Counted from the first letter of the stretch, positions 18,196 to 26,822 are shown. The stretch: 64,000 bases of DNA from SIG607 sp045586405 (GCA_045586405.1 JAZNAG010000087.1:1-64000); one strand, 5' to 3'. Numbers and translations: made by a program. Notes: generated by a model from the letters alone, not told the origin.

Positions 18196-18224
18196 AAACA
18201 GCACTTTTAGTGCTGTTTTATTTT
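18196..18224 (+). terminator. Bidirectional terminator between the DUF4364-like gene and murC
   Basis: AAAACAGCACT / AGTGCTGTTTT stem with T-runs leaving on either strand; the genes converge here. Confidence 0.85.
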
Positions 18225-19593
18225 ATAATTTTTCCATTATTTTATGTGCGGCTTTATAAATATCTCCGCCGCCCATAGTAATTACAAGGTCATTCTCCCC
18301 TGCTGTTTTAATAATGTAGTCGGCAATATTTTCAAAACCGTCTATTACAGAAGCATTATTTAGCTTTTCGGCAATTTGCTCAGAACTAATGCCGTAGGTG
18401 TTAACCTCGCGCGAACCCATAATTGATGTAAGTACAACCTCATCGGCAAGGCTCAGCGCTTCAATAAACTCATCCTTTAATAAAGCGGTACGAGAATAAG
18501 TAAAGGGCTGGAACACACAAACAACACGCTTATAAGGGAGCTCTTTTGCGGCAGAAAGTGTTGCCTTTATTTCGGTAGGATGATGAGCATAGTCATCGGC
18601 AAGTATAAAGCCGCCGTACTGACCTAAAAACTCAAATCTTCTGCCCGCACCCGTAAATTTTTGAATGGCATCTTTTATACCATCAAAATCAACGCCCATT
18701 TCATAGCAAACAGCAAAAGCGGCAAGTCCGTTATACACATTGTGTTTACCGGGGATAGAAAGTTCTATTCTGCCAAGTTTTTCTTTATCCTTTAATACAT
18801 CAAAGGCAAAACCGCGCTTTGAGGGTGTAATATTGTCTGCGCTAAAATTATTTTCACTGCCAAGACCAAAAGTAATAACCTTTCCGTCAATACCCTCAGC
18901 CGCTTTAAGAGCAAGAATATCGTCACCGTTAACATACGCGATTTTTGACATCTTTAAAAACTTATTAAAAGACAGCACCAGATTATCCATAGTCTTGAAA
19001 TAGTCAAGGTGGTCATTATCAACATTAAGCAACACGGCAACATCGGGTGACATTTGCAAAAAGGTATCAACAAACTCACAAGCTTCACATACCATTGTCT
19101 GTGTTTTACCTATTCTGCCGTTAGAATTAATAATAGGAAGCTTACCGCCGATAACTGCTGTAGGATCCATCTTGTTTAAATAGAGAATTTGTGTTATCAT
19201 AGAGGTAACAGAGGTTTTGCCGTGGGTACCGCAAACGCCGATAACATTATCGAAGTATCTTGTTAAAGCGCCAAGCAGATGTGAACGTTCCATAGTAGGA
19301 ATAGAAAGGCGCTTAGCCTCCATAAGTTCAGGGTTATCCTTTGATATAGCGGCAGAATACACAACAAGCTCACTACCGTGAACATTCTCTGCAAAATGTC
19401 CCATAGTGACCTTTATGCCAAGCTTTTTAACTCGACTTAACGGATCACTTTCGTTATTATCGGAGCCTGTAAGCTCATAGCCTTTATCGTGAAGAATCTG
19501 CGCCAGCGGACACATACCGCTACCGCCGATGCCTATCATATGAATTTTTTTAACCTCAGACAATATTTTGTCTTCAGCACGAAGTTCTTTCAT
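18223..19593 (-). CDS. murC: UDP-N-acetylmuramate--L-alanine ligase
   Basis: Adds L-alanine to UDP-MurNAc, the first step of the peptidoglycan stem peptide (cytoplasm). 456 residues: Rossmann-type N-domain with HMIGIGGSGMCPLA, ATP loop CGTHGKTSVTSMI near residue 115, and DDYAHHPTEI near 340, diagnostic of MurC among Mur ligases. The frame opens with two GTG codons, but these form the ribosome site GTGGTGA, so the ATG at 19593 is taken. It stands alone, divergent from cca. Confidence 0.95.
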   Translation of the reverse strand: MKELRAEDKILSEVKKIHMIGIGGSGMCPLAQILHDKGYELTGSDNNESDPLSRVKKLGIKVTMGHFAENVHGSELVVYSAAISKDNPELMEAKRLSIPTMERSHLLGALTRYFDNVIGVCGTHGKTSVTSMITQILYLNKMDPTAVIGGKLPIINSNGRIGKTQTMVCEACEFVDTFLQMSPDVAVLLNVDNDHLDYFKTMDNLVLSFNKFLKMSKIAYVNGDDILALKAAEGIDGKVITFGLGSENNFSADNITPSKRGFAFDVLKDKEKLGRIELSIPGKHNVYNGLAAFAVCYEMGVDFDGIKDAIQKFTGAGRRFEFLGQYGGFILADDYAHHPTEIKATLSAAKELPYKRVVCVFQPFTYSRTALLKDEFIEALSLADEVVLTSIMGSREVNTYGISSEQIAEKLNNASVIDGFENIADYIIKTAGENDLVITMGGGDIYKAAHKIMEKL

Positions 19594-19679
19594 AACATTC
19601 ACCACTACAATTTAGTATAGTTATATTATAGTGCAAGTTAAGGAAAAAATAAACACTTATTTTAAATTTTGGAGGAAAT

Positions 19680-20819
19680 ATGAATTTTTTAATTCCAAAG
19701 TATGTTGAACAGATCATAAAAACCATAGAAAACGCGGGTGGCGAAGCCTATATTGTAGGCGGTTGTGTCCGCGATATGCTTCTTTCCAAAACCCCTGACG
19801 ATTTTGATGTTACCACTTCCCTTTTACCAGAAGAAATTATACCGCTGTTTGAAAGAACAATACCTACCGGCTTAAAGCACGGCACCGTAACGGTGGTTAT
19901 GGATAAAAAAAATGTAGAGGTTACCACCTACCGTACCGACGGAACCTACAGTGATTCAAGACACCCCGAAAACGTTTGCTTTGTTAAAAGCTTGCGTGAA
20001 GACCTTGCAAGGCGTGATTTTACCGTTAACGCCCTTGCCTTTAACAGCAAAACGGGAATTGTCGACCAATTCGGTGGACTAAATGATCTTGAAAATAAAA
20101 CTCTTCGTGCTGTGGGCGATGCTAAAAAAAGATTTACCGAAGACGCTTTGCGCATACTAAGACTTTTCCGTTTCTCAGCACAGCTTAAGTTCAGTATTGA
20201 GGAAACCACCTTCAAAGAGGCGTTAAACTGTAAAGAGCTACTTGAAAACATAAGCCGAGAGCGTATTGCCACAGAGTTTTTTAAAGCCATTATGTCGGAT
20301 AACCCTCAAAACATAAATCCTCTGCTTTCCTCAGGTGCGCTTGAATTTTGTAAAATAAACAGCAAATGTATTTCACGCAGTTTATCAAAACTGCCAAAGG
20401 AGAAAAACTTAAGATTTTTTGCCTTTATAAAGGAAAACGGTGCAGATGCAAAGGAAGTTTGTGAAAATCTTAAAACCGATAAAAAACTGTTAAAGTTTTG
20501 CTTAGATGCCAAGGAAATTGAAAAGAATATACCCTTTGACAACGTTTCCTGTAAAAAAGCACTTTCCCGCTATTGTGAAGAAGCCGTCAGAGCGGTAATG
20601 CTACTAAACAACAAAGATGTTTCGCTTATTGAAAAGATAAAAGCCACCGACGAGCCCTATAAAATCAAAGACCTTAAAGTAAACGGCAAAGACCTTAACG
20701 CGCTTCATATAAAGGGTGAAGAGGTTGGACAGTTGTTAGAGCAACTTTTAAATTCAGTTATAGAAAACCCACAACTTAACACAAAAGAAAAGTTAATAGA
20801 AATTTCCCGTAACCAATAA
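19680..20819 (+). CDS. cca: CCA tRNA nucleotidyltransferase
   Basis: Adds or repairs the 3' CCA of tRNAs. 379 residues. The class II nucleotidyltransferase head shows IVGGCVRDMLL, the metal-binding pair in DDFDVTT, and ARRDFTVNALAF; the ATP/CTP-selecting EDALRILRLFRFS follows near residue 155. The C-terminal part is short, and I see no HD phosphodiesterase motif. A poly(A) polymerase assignment is possible but less likely. GGAGG 7 bases before ATG. The two tRNA genes in this window already encode CCA, so the role may be mainly repair. Confidence 0.9.
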   Translation: MNFLIPKYVEQIIKTIENAGGEAYIVGGCVRDMLLSKTPDDFDVTTSLLPEEIIPLFERTIPTGLKHGTVTVVMDKKNVEVTTYRTDGTYSDSRHPENVCFVKSLREDLARRDFTVNALAFNSKTGIVDQFGGLNDLENKTLRAVGDAKKRFTEDALRILRLFRFSAQLKFSIEETTFKEALNCKELLENISRERIATEFFKAIMSDNPQNINPLLSSGALEFCKINSKCISRSLSKLPKEKNLRFFAFIKENGADAKEVCENLKTDKKLLKFCLDAKEIEKNIPFDNVSCKKALSRYCEEAVRAVMLLNNKDVSLIEKIKATDEPYKIKDLKVNGKDLNALHIKGEEVGQLLEQLLNSVIENPQLNTKEKLIEISRNQ

Positions 20820-20822
20820 CCT

Positions 20823-20869
20823 AAAATACCATAGAATGATAATAGTAAAACATTCTATGGTATTTTTAT
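20823..20869 (+). terminator. Long hairpin between cca and dpaA
   Basis: AAAATACCATAGAATG / CATTCTATGGTATTTTT, 16-base perfect stem with a ~12-base loop and a T-rich exit, directly after the cca stop. It ends about 18 bases before the dpaA start, so it could also affect dpaA. Confidence 0.75.
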
Positions 20870-20886
20870 ATTTGCAGGTGAAAACA

Positions 20887-21672
20887 ATGAAGATAATGAT
20901 AACGGGAACAGATAAACGAAGCCTTGTTATAGAGCAGACACTGAAAAATAAAATCAAGTGCGATTTTTACAGGTATGACGGCACGGTTTATGAGGATACA
21001 TCTGTTATAATTTTGCCTACTCCCGTAACAAGCGACGGGGTAAATCTTAATTTCTGCCGGGCGGAAGACAAAAGTATTAAAAGGCTTTTTGATAACGCTG
21101 ACAAAAAAACACTTATAATAGGCGCAGGATTTGATAACAGCAGGGTTTATGATTTATGCACCCGTGACGATTTTTCTATTGAAAATGCCATTCCTACCGC
21201 TGAAGGTGCTATTGCTATAGCCATAAGTAATACGCAGACTATGCTTTACGGCAGTAATATTCTTATAACGGGTTTTGGCAGAGTGTCCCGTATTCTGATA
21301 GACAGACTTCGCTCTTTCAGAGCAAATCTTACCGTTGCCGCAAGAAAAAGCGGTAACCTTGCAGAAATAAGAGCGCTGGGTATGAACGCCATAAATATAA
21401 GCGATATTAAAAACCTTATTAAAGACTTTGATATAGTATTCAACACTGTTCCGTATTGTATTTTTGACAGCGAAACTCTCAGAGAAGCTTTACCTGATAC
21501 ATTATTTATAGAACTTGCTTCACGTCAGGCAGGTTTTGACAGTCTTACCGCAAATAAATTACCATACTTTGTGAATGCGCCGGGACTTCCGGGTAAAACA
21601 GCCCCTATAAGTGCCGGAAAAATTATGGCAGAAACAATAATAACATTACTGTCTGAAAATAATTTGATTTAA
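20887..21672 (+). CDS. dpaA: Dipicolinate synthase subunit A
   Basis: With DpaB it oxidises the dihydrodipicolinate-pathway intermediate to dipicolinic acid in the mother cell for loading into the spore core. 261 residues; a Rossmann-type NAD(P) domain with LITGFGRVSRILIDRLR near residue 125 and an upstream domain with PTPVTSDG. The frame opens at 20836 inside the hairpin; the ATG at 20887 with AGGTG ahead is the better start. dpaB follows after 10 bases. The pair is a strong marker of endospore formation. Confidence 0.9.
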   Translation: MKIMITGTDKRSLVIEQTLKNKIKCDFYRYDGTVYEDTSVIILPTPVTSDGVNLNFCRAEDKSIKRLFDNADKKTLIIGAGFDNSRVYDLCTRDDFSIENAIPTAEGAIAIAISNTQTMLYGSNILITGFGRVSRILIDRLRSFRANLTVAARKSGNLAEIRALGMNAINISDIKNLIKDFDIVFNTVPYCIFDSETLREALPDTLFIELASRQAGFDSLTANKLPYFVNAPGLPGKTAPISAGKIMAETIITLLSENNLI

Positions 21673-21682
21673 GGAGATAACT

Positions 21683-22255
21683 ATGAAAGAAATAACTGCC
21701 GGATATGCAATGTGCGGCTCTTTCTGTACGATCTCTGATTCAATGGCGGCTCTACGCTCACTGGCAGAAACGGGTATGAAAATCATACCTATAATGTCAC
21801 CAATAGTGTATAACACCGACACTCGCTTTACAGAGCATATTTCTTTACAGAACAGAGTCAAAGAAATCACCGGAAACGATATAATTCATACAATTGAGCA
21901 GGCAGAGCCTATCGGGCCTAAAAGTCTGCTTGATGTGCTTATAGTAGCCCCCTGCACAGGAAATACTCTAGGTAAACTTGCAAACGGAATTACCGATACA
22001 AGTGTAACTATGGCTGTAAAAGCCCATCTTAGAAACAATAAGCCTGTAGTTTTGGCGGTTGCCACAAACGATGCTTTATCTGCATCGGCAAAAAATATTG
22101 GTTTATTGCTTAATACAAAAAATATTTACTTTGTTCCCTACCGTCAGGACGACGCTTTAAAAAAGCCTACCTCTATGATAGCTGATTTTACTAAAATATA
22201 TGAAACCGTAGAACAAGCGCTTAAAGGACGGCAGACTGAGCCCCTTATTCTATAA
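21683..22255 (+). CDS. dpaB: Dipicolinate synthase subunit B (flavoprotein)
   Basis: 190 residues, flavoprotein fold: GYAMCGSFCTISDSM at the start, LLDVLIVAPCTGNTLGKLANGITDT near residue 85 and a VLAVATNDALS segment, as in SpoVFB/DpaB. Partner of DpaA in dipicolinate synthesis. AAGGAG 7 bases before ATG. No asd or dap genes adjoin, unlike the Bacillus arrangement. Confidence 0.9.
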   Translation: MKEITAGYAMCGSFCTISDSMAALRSLAETGMKIIPIMSPIVYNTDTRFTEHISLQNRVKEITGNDIIHTIEQAEPIGPKSLLDVLIVAPCTGNTLGKLANGITDTSVTMAVKAHLRNNKPVVLAVATNDALSASAKNIGLLLNTKNIYFVPYRQDDALKKPTSMIADFTKIYETVEQALKGRQTEPLIL

Positions 22256-22266
22256 TTCGACAAAAG

Positions 22267-22295
22267 TTGACAAATTTAGAATTTGATGATAAAAT
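22267..22295 (+). promoter_or_regulatory. Plus-strand consensus-like promoter facing the tRNA-Thr terminator
   Basis: TTGACA (22267-22272), 17 bases, TAAAAT (22290-22295). Predicted transcription would begin near 22302 and meet a hairpin plus six T at 22309-22336. Confidence 0.55.
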
Positions 22296-22308
22296 ACCCA
22301 TAAATAAT

Positions 22309-22336
22309 AAAAAAGTTGCCAAATGGCAACTTTTTT
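22309..22336 (-). terminator. Terminator of tRNA-Thr (bidirectional)
   Basis: AAAAAAGTTGCC / GGCAACTTTTTT stem with a 4-base loop. On the minus strand it begins at the last base of the encoded CCA. Confidence 0.85.
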
Positions 22337-22411
22337 GGTGCTGAAGATGGGATTCGAACCCACGACCTACTGATTACGAATCAGTTGCGCTACCAGCTAC
22401 GCCACTTCAGC
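22336..22411 (-). tRNA. tRNA-Thr (anticodon CGT)
   Basis: 76 bases including an encoded CCA. Acceptor GCTGAAG / CTTCAGC, D arm GCGT / GCGC, anticodon stem ACTGA / TCAGT with loop TTCGTAA (anticodon CGT, reading ACG), T arm GTGGG / CCCAT with TTCGAAT. All arms close. Confidence 0.95.
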
Positions 22412-22424
22412 AACTTTAGTTCTC

Positions 22425-22453
22425 ATTATATCAACTTTAAGGCTTTTAGTCAA
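22425..22453 (-). promoter_or_regulatory. Promoter of tRNA-Thr
   Basis: TTGACT (22448-22453), 17 bases, TATAAT (22425-22430) on the minus strand, 13 bases before the tRNA 5' end. Confidence 0.8.
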
Positions 22454-22486
22454 GCAAACTATTTATATTAAAGGAAGAAAAAAAGA

Positions 22487-22897
22487 ATGTATGATAAAGA
22501 GCGCATAAACTATCTTATCCGTACGCGAATTATAATATACCGCAAGAAAAAGGGACTTACTCAAAATGAAGTTGCCGATGCAATAGGAATGAAAAGAAGT
22601 ACCTATTCTTACTATGAAAGCAAGGCTACAAAATACACCCCCGAATTTTTAAGAAGCGTTGCAAAGGTTTTAGGTGTTTCACCTAATGTTTTTGATATTA
22701 ACGCAATAGTAGATAATGAGAGCATGGTAATACCCGTTCTCGAAAACGAGTTCAGCTCTGTACCCGAGCCATTTACCGCAACAGGTAACGAGCAAAAGCT
22801 TATTAAAATATTCCGTTTACTCACTCCCGAGCAAAAGGCAGAGTTTATGAACTCTATGCTTGAAACCTTAAAAGCCGGCGAAGAAAACGACAAGTAA
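22487..22897 (+). CDS. XRE-family transcriptional regulator
   Basis: 136 residues. An N-terminal helix-turn-helix (about residues 10-65; KKGLTQNEVADAIGMKRSTY followed by YYESKATKYTPEFL) and a C-terminal tail with LTPEQKAEFMNSMLETL that may dimerise. Chromosomal single-gene regulator; no target can be named, and no phage-like neighbours are present. AAAGGAAG before ATG; terminator follows. Confidence 0.85.
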   Translation: MYDKERINYLIRTRIIIYRKKKGLTQNEVADAIGMKRSTYSYYESKATKYTPEFLRSVAKVLGVSPNVFDINAIVDNESMVIPVLENEFSSVPEPFTATGNEQKLIKIFRLLTPEQKAEFMNSMLETLKAGEENDK

Positions 22898-22931
22898 ACA
22901 AAAACTTATAAATTGTACTCTGTAGGATAGT

Positions 22932-22966
22932 AAAAAGACTGTGTGGTATTTTCGCACAGTCTTTTA
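22932..22966 (+). terminator. Terminator of the XRE regulator gene
   Basis: AAAAGACTGTG / CGCACAGTCTTTT stem with one G-T or mismatch near the loop and a T-run. Confidence 0.8.
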
Positions 22967-23008
22967 AATTTATATATACCGTAACAAGTATGATATTTAG
23001 GTGACTAA

Positions 23009-23151
23009 TGCAACACCTGCTCCACCTATAGCTATGATCAAAAAGGCAATCTGATATCTGAGGATAACAACTACGGCACTAATGGCGCCACCACCCAATA
23101 TACCTACAATGAACAGAATCAGCTTGTATATATCGAAACCGTTAATGCGGC
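23009..23151 (+). pseudogene. Remnant of a YD/RHS-repeat protein gene
   Basis: About 48 codons open from just after a TAA at 23006, with no start codon or ribosome site. The translation contains TYSYDQKGNLISE and, about 20 residues on, TQYTYNEQNQLVYIE, the spacing and sequence of two consecutive YD (RHS) repeats. RHS proteins are thousands of residues long, so this is an internal fragment left after deletion. G+C appears higher than in flanking genes. Confidence 0.6.
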
Positions 23152-23274
23152 GGTGACATTGCGAAGGACTATTTCTGGGAATACACCTGGGAGCTGCACT
23201 ATTATCCCGACGGTGTTCCCGAGGAAGTGGAAAACATCCGCCTTGCCAACGTCAACCTGCAAGCAGTTATGTAA
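23152..23274 (+). pseudogene. Unidentified gene 3' fragment, shifted one frame from the RHS remnant
   Basis: Reading frame GDIAKDYFWEYTWELHYYPD continues for about 40 codons and ends ...NLQAVM at a TAA (23272-23274). It lies in a different frame from the RHS remnant directly before it, has no start signal, and has a C-rich codon use unlike its neighbours. It reads like the C-terminus of a protein. I do not recognise the family. It may be a frameshifted continuation or a second fragment. Confidence 0.45.
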
Positions 23275-23286
23275 CGTACTGACAGT

Positions 23287-23325
23287 AAAAAAGATGCACG
23301 AAAAATTTTTCATGCATCTTTTTAT
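23287..23325 (-). terminator. Terminator of rhaB
   Basis: AAAAAGATGCAYGAAAAA / TTTTTCRTGCATCTTTTT stem downstream of rhaB on the minus strand, T-run on exit. Confidence 0.8.
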
Positions 23326-23368
23326 TTTGTTATACACCATAAACGGCTATTTGATAAGTCCTATATTT

Positions 23369-24766
23369 TTATCCGAATTTTTTTATATCAAAGGAACCGG
23401 CAACTAAAGTTCTTGCAGATTTAAGATCCTTAATATCGGAAAGTGCCAACATCTGTATAATAAGGTTGCCAAGTGCAGTAGCCTCGGTAGGACCTGCGGT
23501 TACCTTTTTACCCGAAACAGCAGCTGTCATTTCATTAAGATAGCTGTCTTGTGAGCCGCCGCCTACAATAGCAATAGAAGGATAGGTAATTCCTGTTATA
23601 CCTTCTATTTGCTTAATTGCCTGAGCATAGCAAAGAGATAGGCTGTTATAAATAACCTTAGCAATTTCACCCAAGGTTTCAGGCACCTGCTGTCCTGTGG
23701 CTTTACATTCACTCTTAACCGCTTCTATCATAGAATTCGGAGCAAAGAAAACATCCTTTTGAGCATCTACTACCGATTTAATATCGGCCTTTCTTGCCAT
23801 TTCGGAAATCTCGCCAAAGCCGACTTCTTCGTGCCACTCACGCTTCACAGACTGCATCATCCAAAGTCCCATAATGTTTTTAAGAAAACGGAAGCGGTAG
23901 TCGTAACCACCCTCGTTGGTAAGGTTAGCCTCCATACTTTCCTTAGTGCATATAGGCACCATACTTTCTGTACCAAGCAGCGACCAGGTACCCGAACTGA
24001 TATACAAGGTGTTATCCTCAGTTGTAGGCAGCGCTGCAATAGCACTTCCTGTATCGTGAGCCGCAGTAAGAATTACCTTAGTGTCATAGCCAACCTTTTC
24101 GGCTACTTCGGCAGTCAAATTGCCAAGCACCGTACCAGGAGCAGATATAGGAAGGAAGATATCTCTGGGAATACCCATTTTATCTATTAAGTCAAAGTCC
24201 CAGTCCTTTTTCTCGGCATTTAAAAGCTGACTTGTTGAAGCGATAGTATATTCACAAGCTTTTTTACCGCAAAGAAGGAAGGTAAGAAAGTCCGGCATAA
24301 ACAGTAAGGTTTTAGCCTTATCAAACTGCTCGGGAGAATTACACTTAACACTCATAAGCTGGAAAGAGGTATTAAAGGGCTGTTTTTGTATACCTGTTCT
24401 TTTATAAATCTCTTCTTCGCTTATAATATTATAGAGTACATCGTCCATACCTGTAGTTCTTGAGTCGCGGTAACAAACAGAGTCACCGACAATATTATCG
24501 TTTTCATCAAGCAGAACAAAGTCAACGCCCCAGGTATCAATAGCAACGCTTGCAGGTATTTTACCGATTTCTGCACACTTTTTCATACCCTGAACTATCT
24601 CGCTGAAAAGACGGTTAGTATCCCAACGCAAAGTTCCGTTAAGATTTTCAAAGCCGTTTTTAAAACGATAAACCTCTTCGAGAATTATTTTGCCGTCTTC
24701 AATATGGGAGAGTATATGTCTGCCGCTTGAAGCACCAATATCTATCGCAAGATAATATTTACTCAT
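23369..24766 (-). CDS. rhaB: Rhamnulokinase
   Basis: Phosphorylates L-rhamnulose to L-rhamnulose 1-phosphate. 465 residues, FGGY-kinase fold: YLAIDIGASSGRHILS at the N-terminus (phosphate-1 loop), IDTWGVDFVLLD near 80, AAHDTGSAIAALP near 240 and IAVIVGGGSQD-type adenosine loop (AIVGGGSQDSYLNEM) near 405. GASSGR in place of the usual GTSS is typical of RhaB. Starts 8 bases after rhaA with AGGTG as ribosome site, so rhaA-rhaB are one transcript. No rhaD aldolase is present in the window. Confidence 0.93.
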   Translation of the reverse strand: MSKYYLAIDIGASSGRHILSHIEDGKIILEEVYRFKNGFENLNGTLRWDTNRLFSEIVQGMKKCAEIGKIPASVAIDTWGVDFVLLDENDNIVGDSVCYRDSRTTGMDDVLYNIISEEEIYKRTGIQKQPFNTSFQLMSVKCNSPEQFDKAKTLLFMPDFLTFLLCGKKACEYTIASTSQLLNAEKKDWDFDLIDKMGIPRDIFLPISAPGTVLGNLTAEVAEKVGYDTKVILTAAHDTGSAIAALPTTEDNTLYISSGTWSLLGTESMVPICTKESMEANLTNEGGYDYRFRFLKNIMGLWMMQSVKREWHEEVGFGEISEMARKADIKSVVDAQKDVFFAPNSMIEAVKSECKATGQQVPETLGEIAKVIYNSLSLCYAQAIKQIEGITGITYPSIAIVGGGSQDSYLNEMTAAVSGKKVTAGPTEATALGNLIIQMLALSDIKDLKSARTLVAGSFDIKKFG

Positions 24767-24774
24767 AATTACAC

Positions 24775-26013
24775 CTATCTTTTTGAAAGAACTTCGTTTT
24801 CGTAATCCTTTATAATTTCGTACCAGGTATCATCAGAAGGAACACCCGTACGGTTGCAGAATTCTTCCCAAACCTCGCCAAATGGATAAGCCTTAATAGC
24901 TTCACCGGCTACCATAAGTGCGGTAAAATCACTCTTGTCCTGCATTTCCTTCATTTTGCCAAAAGGAGTAAGCATAGCAGAAAGAAGCGCCTTTTGCCAG
25001 TTGCGCATACCTACAACCCAAGCGGCAACACGGTTGATAGAAGCATCAAAATAGTCAAGCGCCATAATCACGCGGTCTAGAGCATCGCTTCTGACAATTT
25101 CTTTTGCCATCTCTTTGGTTTCGTCGTCAAGTAAAACAACGTGGTCAGAGTCCCAACGAACAGGACGGGTAATATGTAATGCGATTTTATCATTAAAGAG
25201 AAGCATAGTCGGAATTTTATCCGATACAACTTCGGTAGGATGATAGTGACCGTTATCCATAAGAGGCATAATGTTATTTTTAGCGGCATAGGTAAGATAA
25301 AATTCAGCAGAACCTACAGTGTAAGATTCAACACCGATACCAAACACCTTAGATTCAAGAGTAATAAGAACCTTACTGCTGTCAAACTCTGTTGCAAAGA
25401 TTTCATCAAGTGACTTCTTAAGACGAGCTCTGGGGCCAAGGCGGTCAGCAGGAATATCCTTCATACCGTCGGGAATCCAGATATTAAGAGTACAGAAAGT
25501 GTTAAGCTCATTTGCAAAATATTCTGCAATTTTAATACAGCAAATAGCGTGTCTTACCCAGAACTTGCGGATATCTTCATCAGCACTTGCAAGAGTCATA
25601 CCTGAAGCCTTGGGATGAGAGAAGAAAGTAGGGTTAAAGTCAATACCCATATTTCTCTCCTTGGCATATTCTACCCATTTTGCAAAATGCTTAGGCTCAA
25701 GAGCATCTCTGTCAGCCCACTCGCCATTTTCAAACACGGCATAGCAAGCATGAAGATTTATTCTGTGTTTACCACCGACAAGAGAAAGTGCCTTGTCCAT
25801 ATCAGCCATAAGTTCTGCGGGTGTGGTAGCCTTACCGGGATAGTTACCGGTGGTCTGAATACCGCCCGAGAGAGACTCTTTGCTATCAAAACCGCCAACA
25901 TCGTCACCCTGCCAGCAGTGCATTGAAACAGAAACCTTTTTTAATTTTTCAATAGCAGCTTCGGTATCAATACCAATAGCAGCATATTTTTCTTTTGCGG
26001 ATAAATAACTCAT
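24775..26013 (-). CDS. rhaA: L-rhamnose isomerase
   Basis: Converts L-rhamnose to L-rhamnulose; metal-dependent TIM barrel. 412 residues. SMHCWQGDDVGGFD near residue 35, GIDFNPTFFSHPKA near 130, LDNGHYHPTEVVSDKIP-type segment (MDNGHYHPTEVVSDKIP) near 255 and HITRPVRWDSDHVVLLDDE near 280 are family hallmarks with the metal ligands. The ATG at 26013 has GGAGG 7 bases ahead; the longer frame to 26034 runs across that site. Confidence 0.95.
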   Translation of the reverse strand: MSYLSAKEKYAAIGIDTEAAIEKLKKVSVSMHCWQGDDVGGFDSKESLSGGIQTTGNYPGKATTPAELMADMDKALSLVGGKHRINLHACYAVFENGEWADRDALEPKHFAKWVEYAKERNMGIDFNPTFFSHPKASGMTLASADEDIRKFWVRHAICCIKIAEYFANELNTFCTLNIWIPDGMKDIPADRLGPRARLKKSLDEIFATEFDSSKVLITLESKVFGIGVESYTVGSAEFYLTYAAKNNIMPLMDNGHYHPTEVVSDKIPTMLLFNDKIALHITRPVRWDSDHVVLLDDETKEMAKEIVRSDALDRVIMALDYFDASINRVAAWVVGMRNWQKALLSAMLTPFGKMKEMQDKSDFTALMVAGEAIKAYPFGEVWEEFCNRTGVPSDDTWYEIIKDYENEVLSKR

Positions 26014-26042
26014 TATATACCTCCAAAATTTCATATATGATA

Positions 26043-26071
26043 ATAATACAACAATAGTAAAGAAAAGTAAA
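26043..26071 (-). promoter_or_regulatory. Candidate rhaAB promoter
   Basis: TTTACT (26066-26071), 17 bases, TATTAT (26043-26048) on the minus strand. The -35 is weak, as expected for an activator-dependent promoter. Confidence 0.4.
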
Positions 26072-26149
26072 TATTTAATTTGGTTATTACTGTACTTTTG
26101 ACCGATTTTGTGGTTTTTTTAGTAATAAATGTTCAAAAAGTTTATTTAA

Positions 26150-26794
26150 TTATACACCGCTATTTGTAACAGTCGAAGTAATACCGTCCATAAAATCACA
26201 TACACCGTAGCAAAGCTGACTGAATTTACCGTCCTCATAAACTGCTTCGCTCACCGATGCATTAAGGGGCCACGGGATATCTTTAATTTCGTCAGCGGTT
26301 TTTCCGTTAACATAGGAAAAAAAGGTACGTACGGGAGTAGCGTGAGTAAAAATAGCAACAGTTTTACCGTCATTTTCTTTGGCAATTTTTGTCACTTCTT
26401 TTACAATTCTCTCCTGTAAATGCAAAACGCTTTCGCCTTCATCAAGAGTTGCCCTGCCTATGTTATTCTGCCATATCTCAAAGGTTTTGCTGTATGTTTC
26501 TTTGATGGTTTGAATATTTACATCTTCCCAAAGACCGGCGTATATTTCTCTTAAGTTTTCATTTTTAATTACCCTTAAGCCTTTGATTTTAGCAAGAGGC
26601 TGTGATGTATTAAAAGCACGCATTAAATCACTTGAATAAATAACATCAATTTTTCTGTCTTTCAAAAACTCTGCCGTTTTTTCTGCCTGACTTCTGCCAA
26701 GGTCGGTCAAATCACGGTCGGTATGCCCAAGAAAGTTACGCTTTAAATTACCCTCGCTTTGACCGTGACGAACAAATATTAAATTACACGCCAT
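26150..26794 (-). CDS. Histidine phosphatase family protein
   Basis: 214 residues, phosphoglycerate-mutase-like. Catalytic RHG at residues 9-11 in IFVRHGQSEGN, the second Arg in SDLMRAFNTS, LREIYAGLWE with the proton-donor Glu, and THATPVR with the second His near residue 150. Such enzymes dephosphorylate sugar phosphates, nucleotides or cobalamin precursors; the substrate is not readable. It sits between rhaAB and the uxa genes, so a sugar-phosphate role is possible but unproven. GAGGAAGTGAT before ATG. Confidence 0.85.
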   Translation of the reverse strand: MACNLIFVRHGQSEGNLKRNFLGHTDRDLTDLGRSQAEKTAEFLKDRKIDVIYSSDLMRAFNTSQPLAKIKGLRVIKNENLREIYAGLWEDVNIQTIKETYSKTFEIWQNNIGRATLDEGESVLHLQERIVKEVTKIAKENDGKTVAIFTHATPVRTFFSYVNGKTADEIKDIPWPLNASVSEAVYEDGKFSQLCYGVCDFMDGITSTVTNSGV

Positions 26795-26822
26795 ATTATC
26801 ACTTCCTCAAAAAACTACTTAT

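Noticed and set aside
23153..23407. GTG-started 84-codon frame across the RHS remnant and the rhaB terminator
   Set aside because: It reads through the rhaB terminator and into the end of rhaB, with no ribosome site; the other two frames show the real protein remnants.
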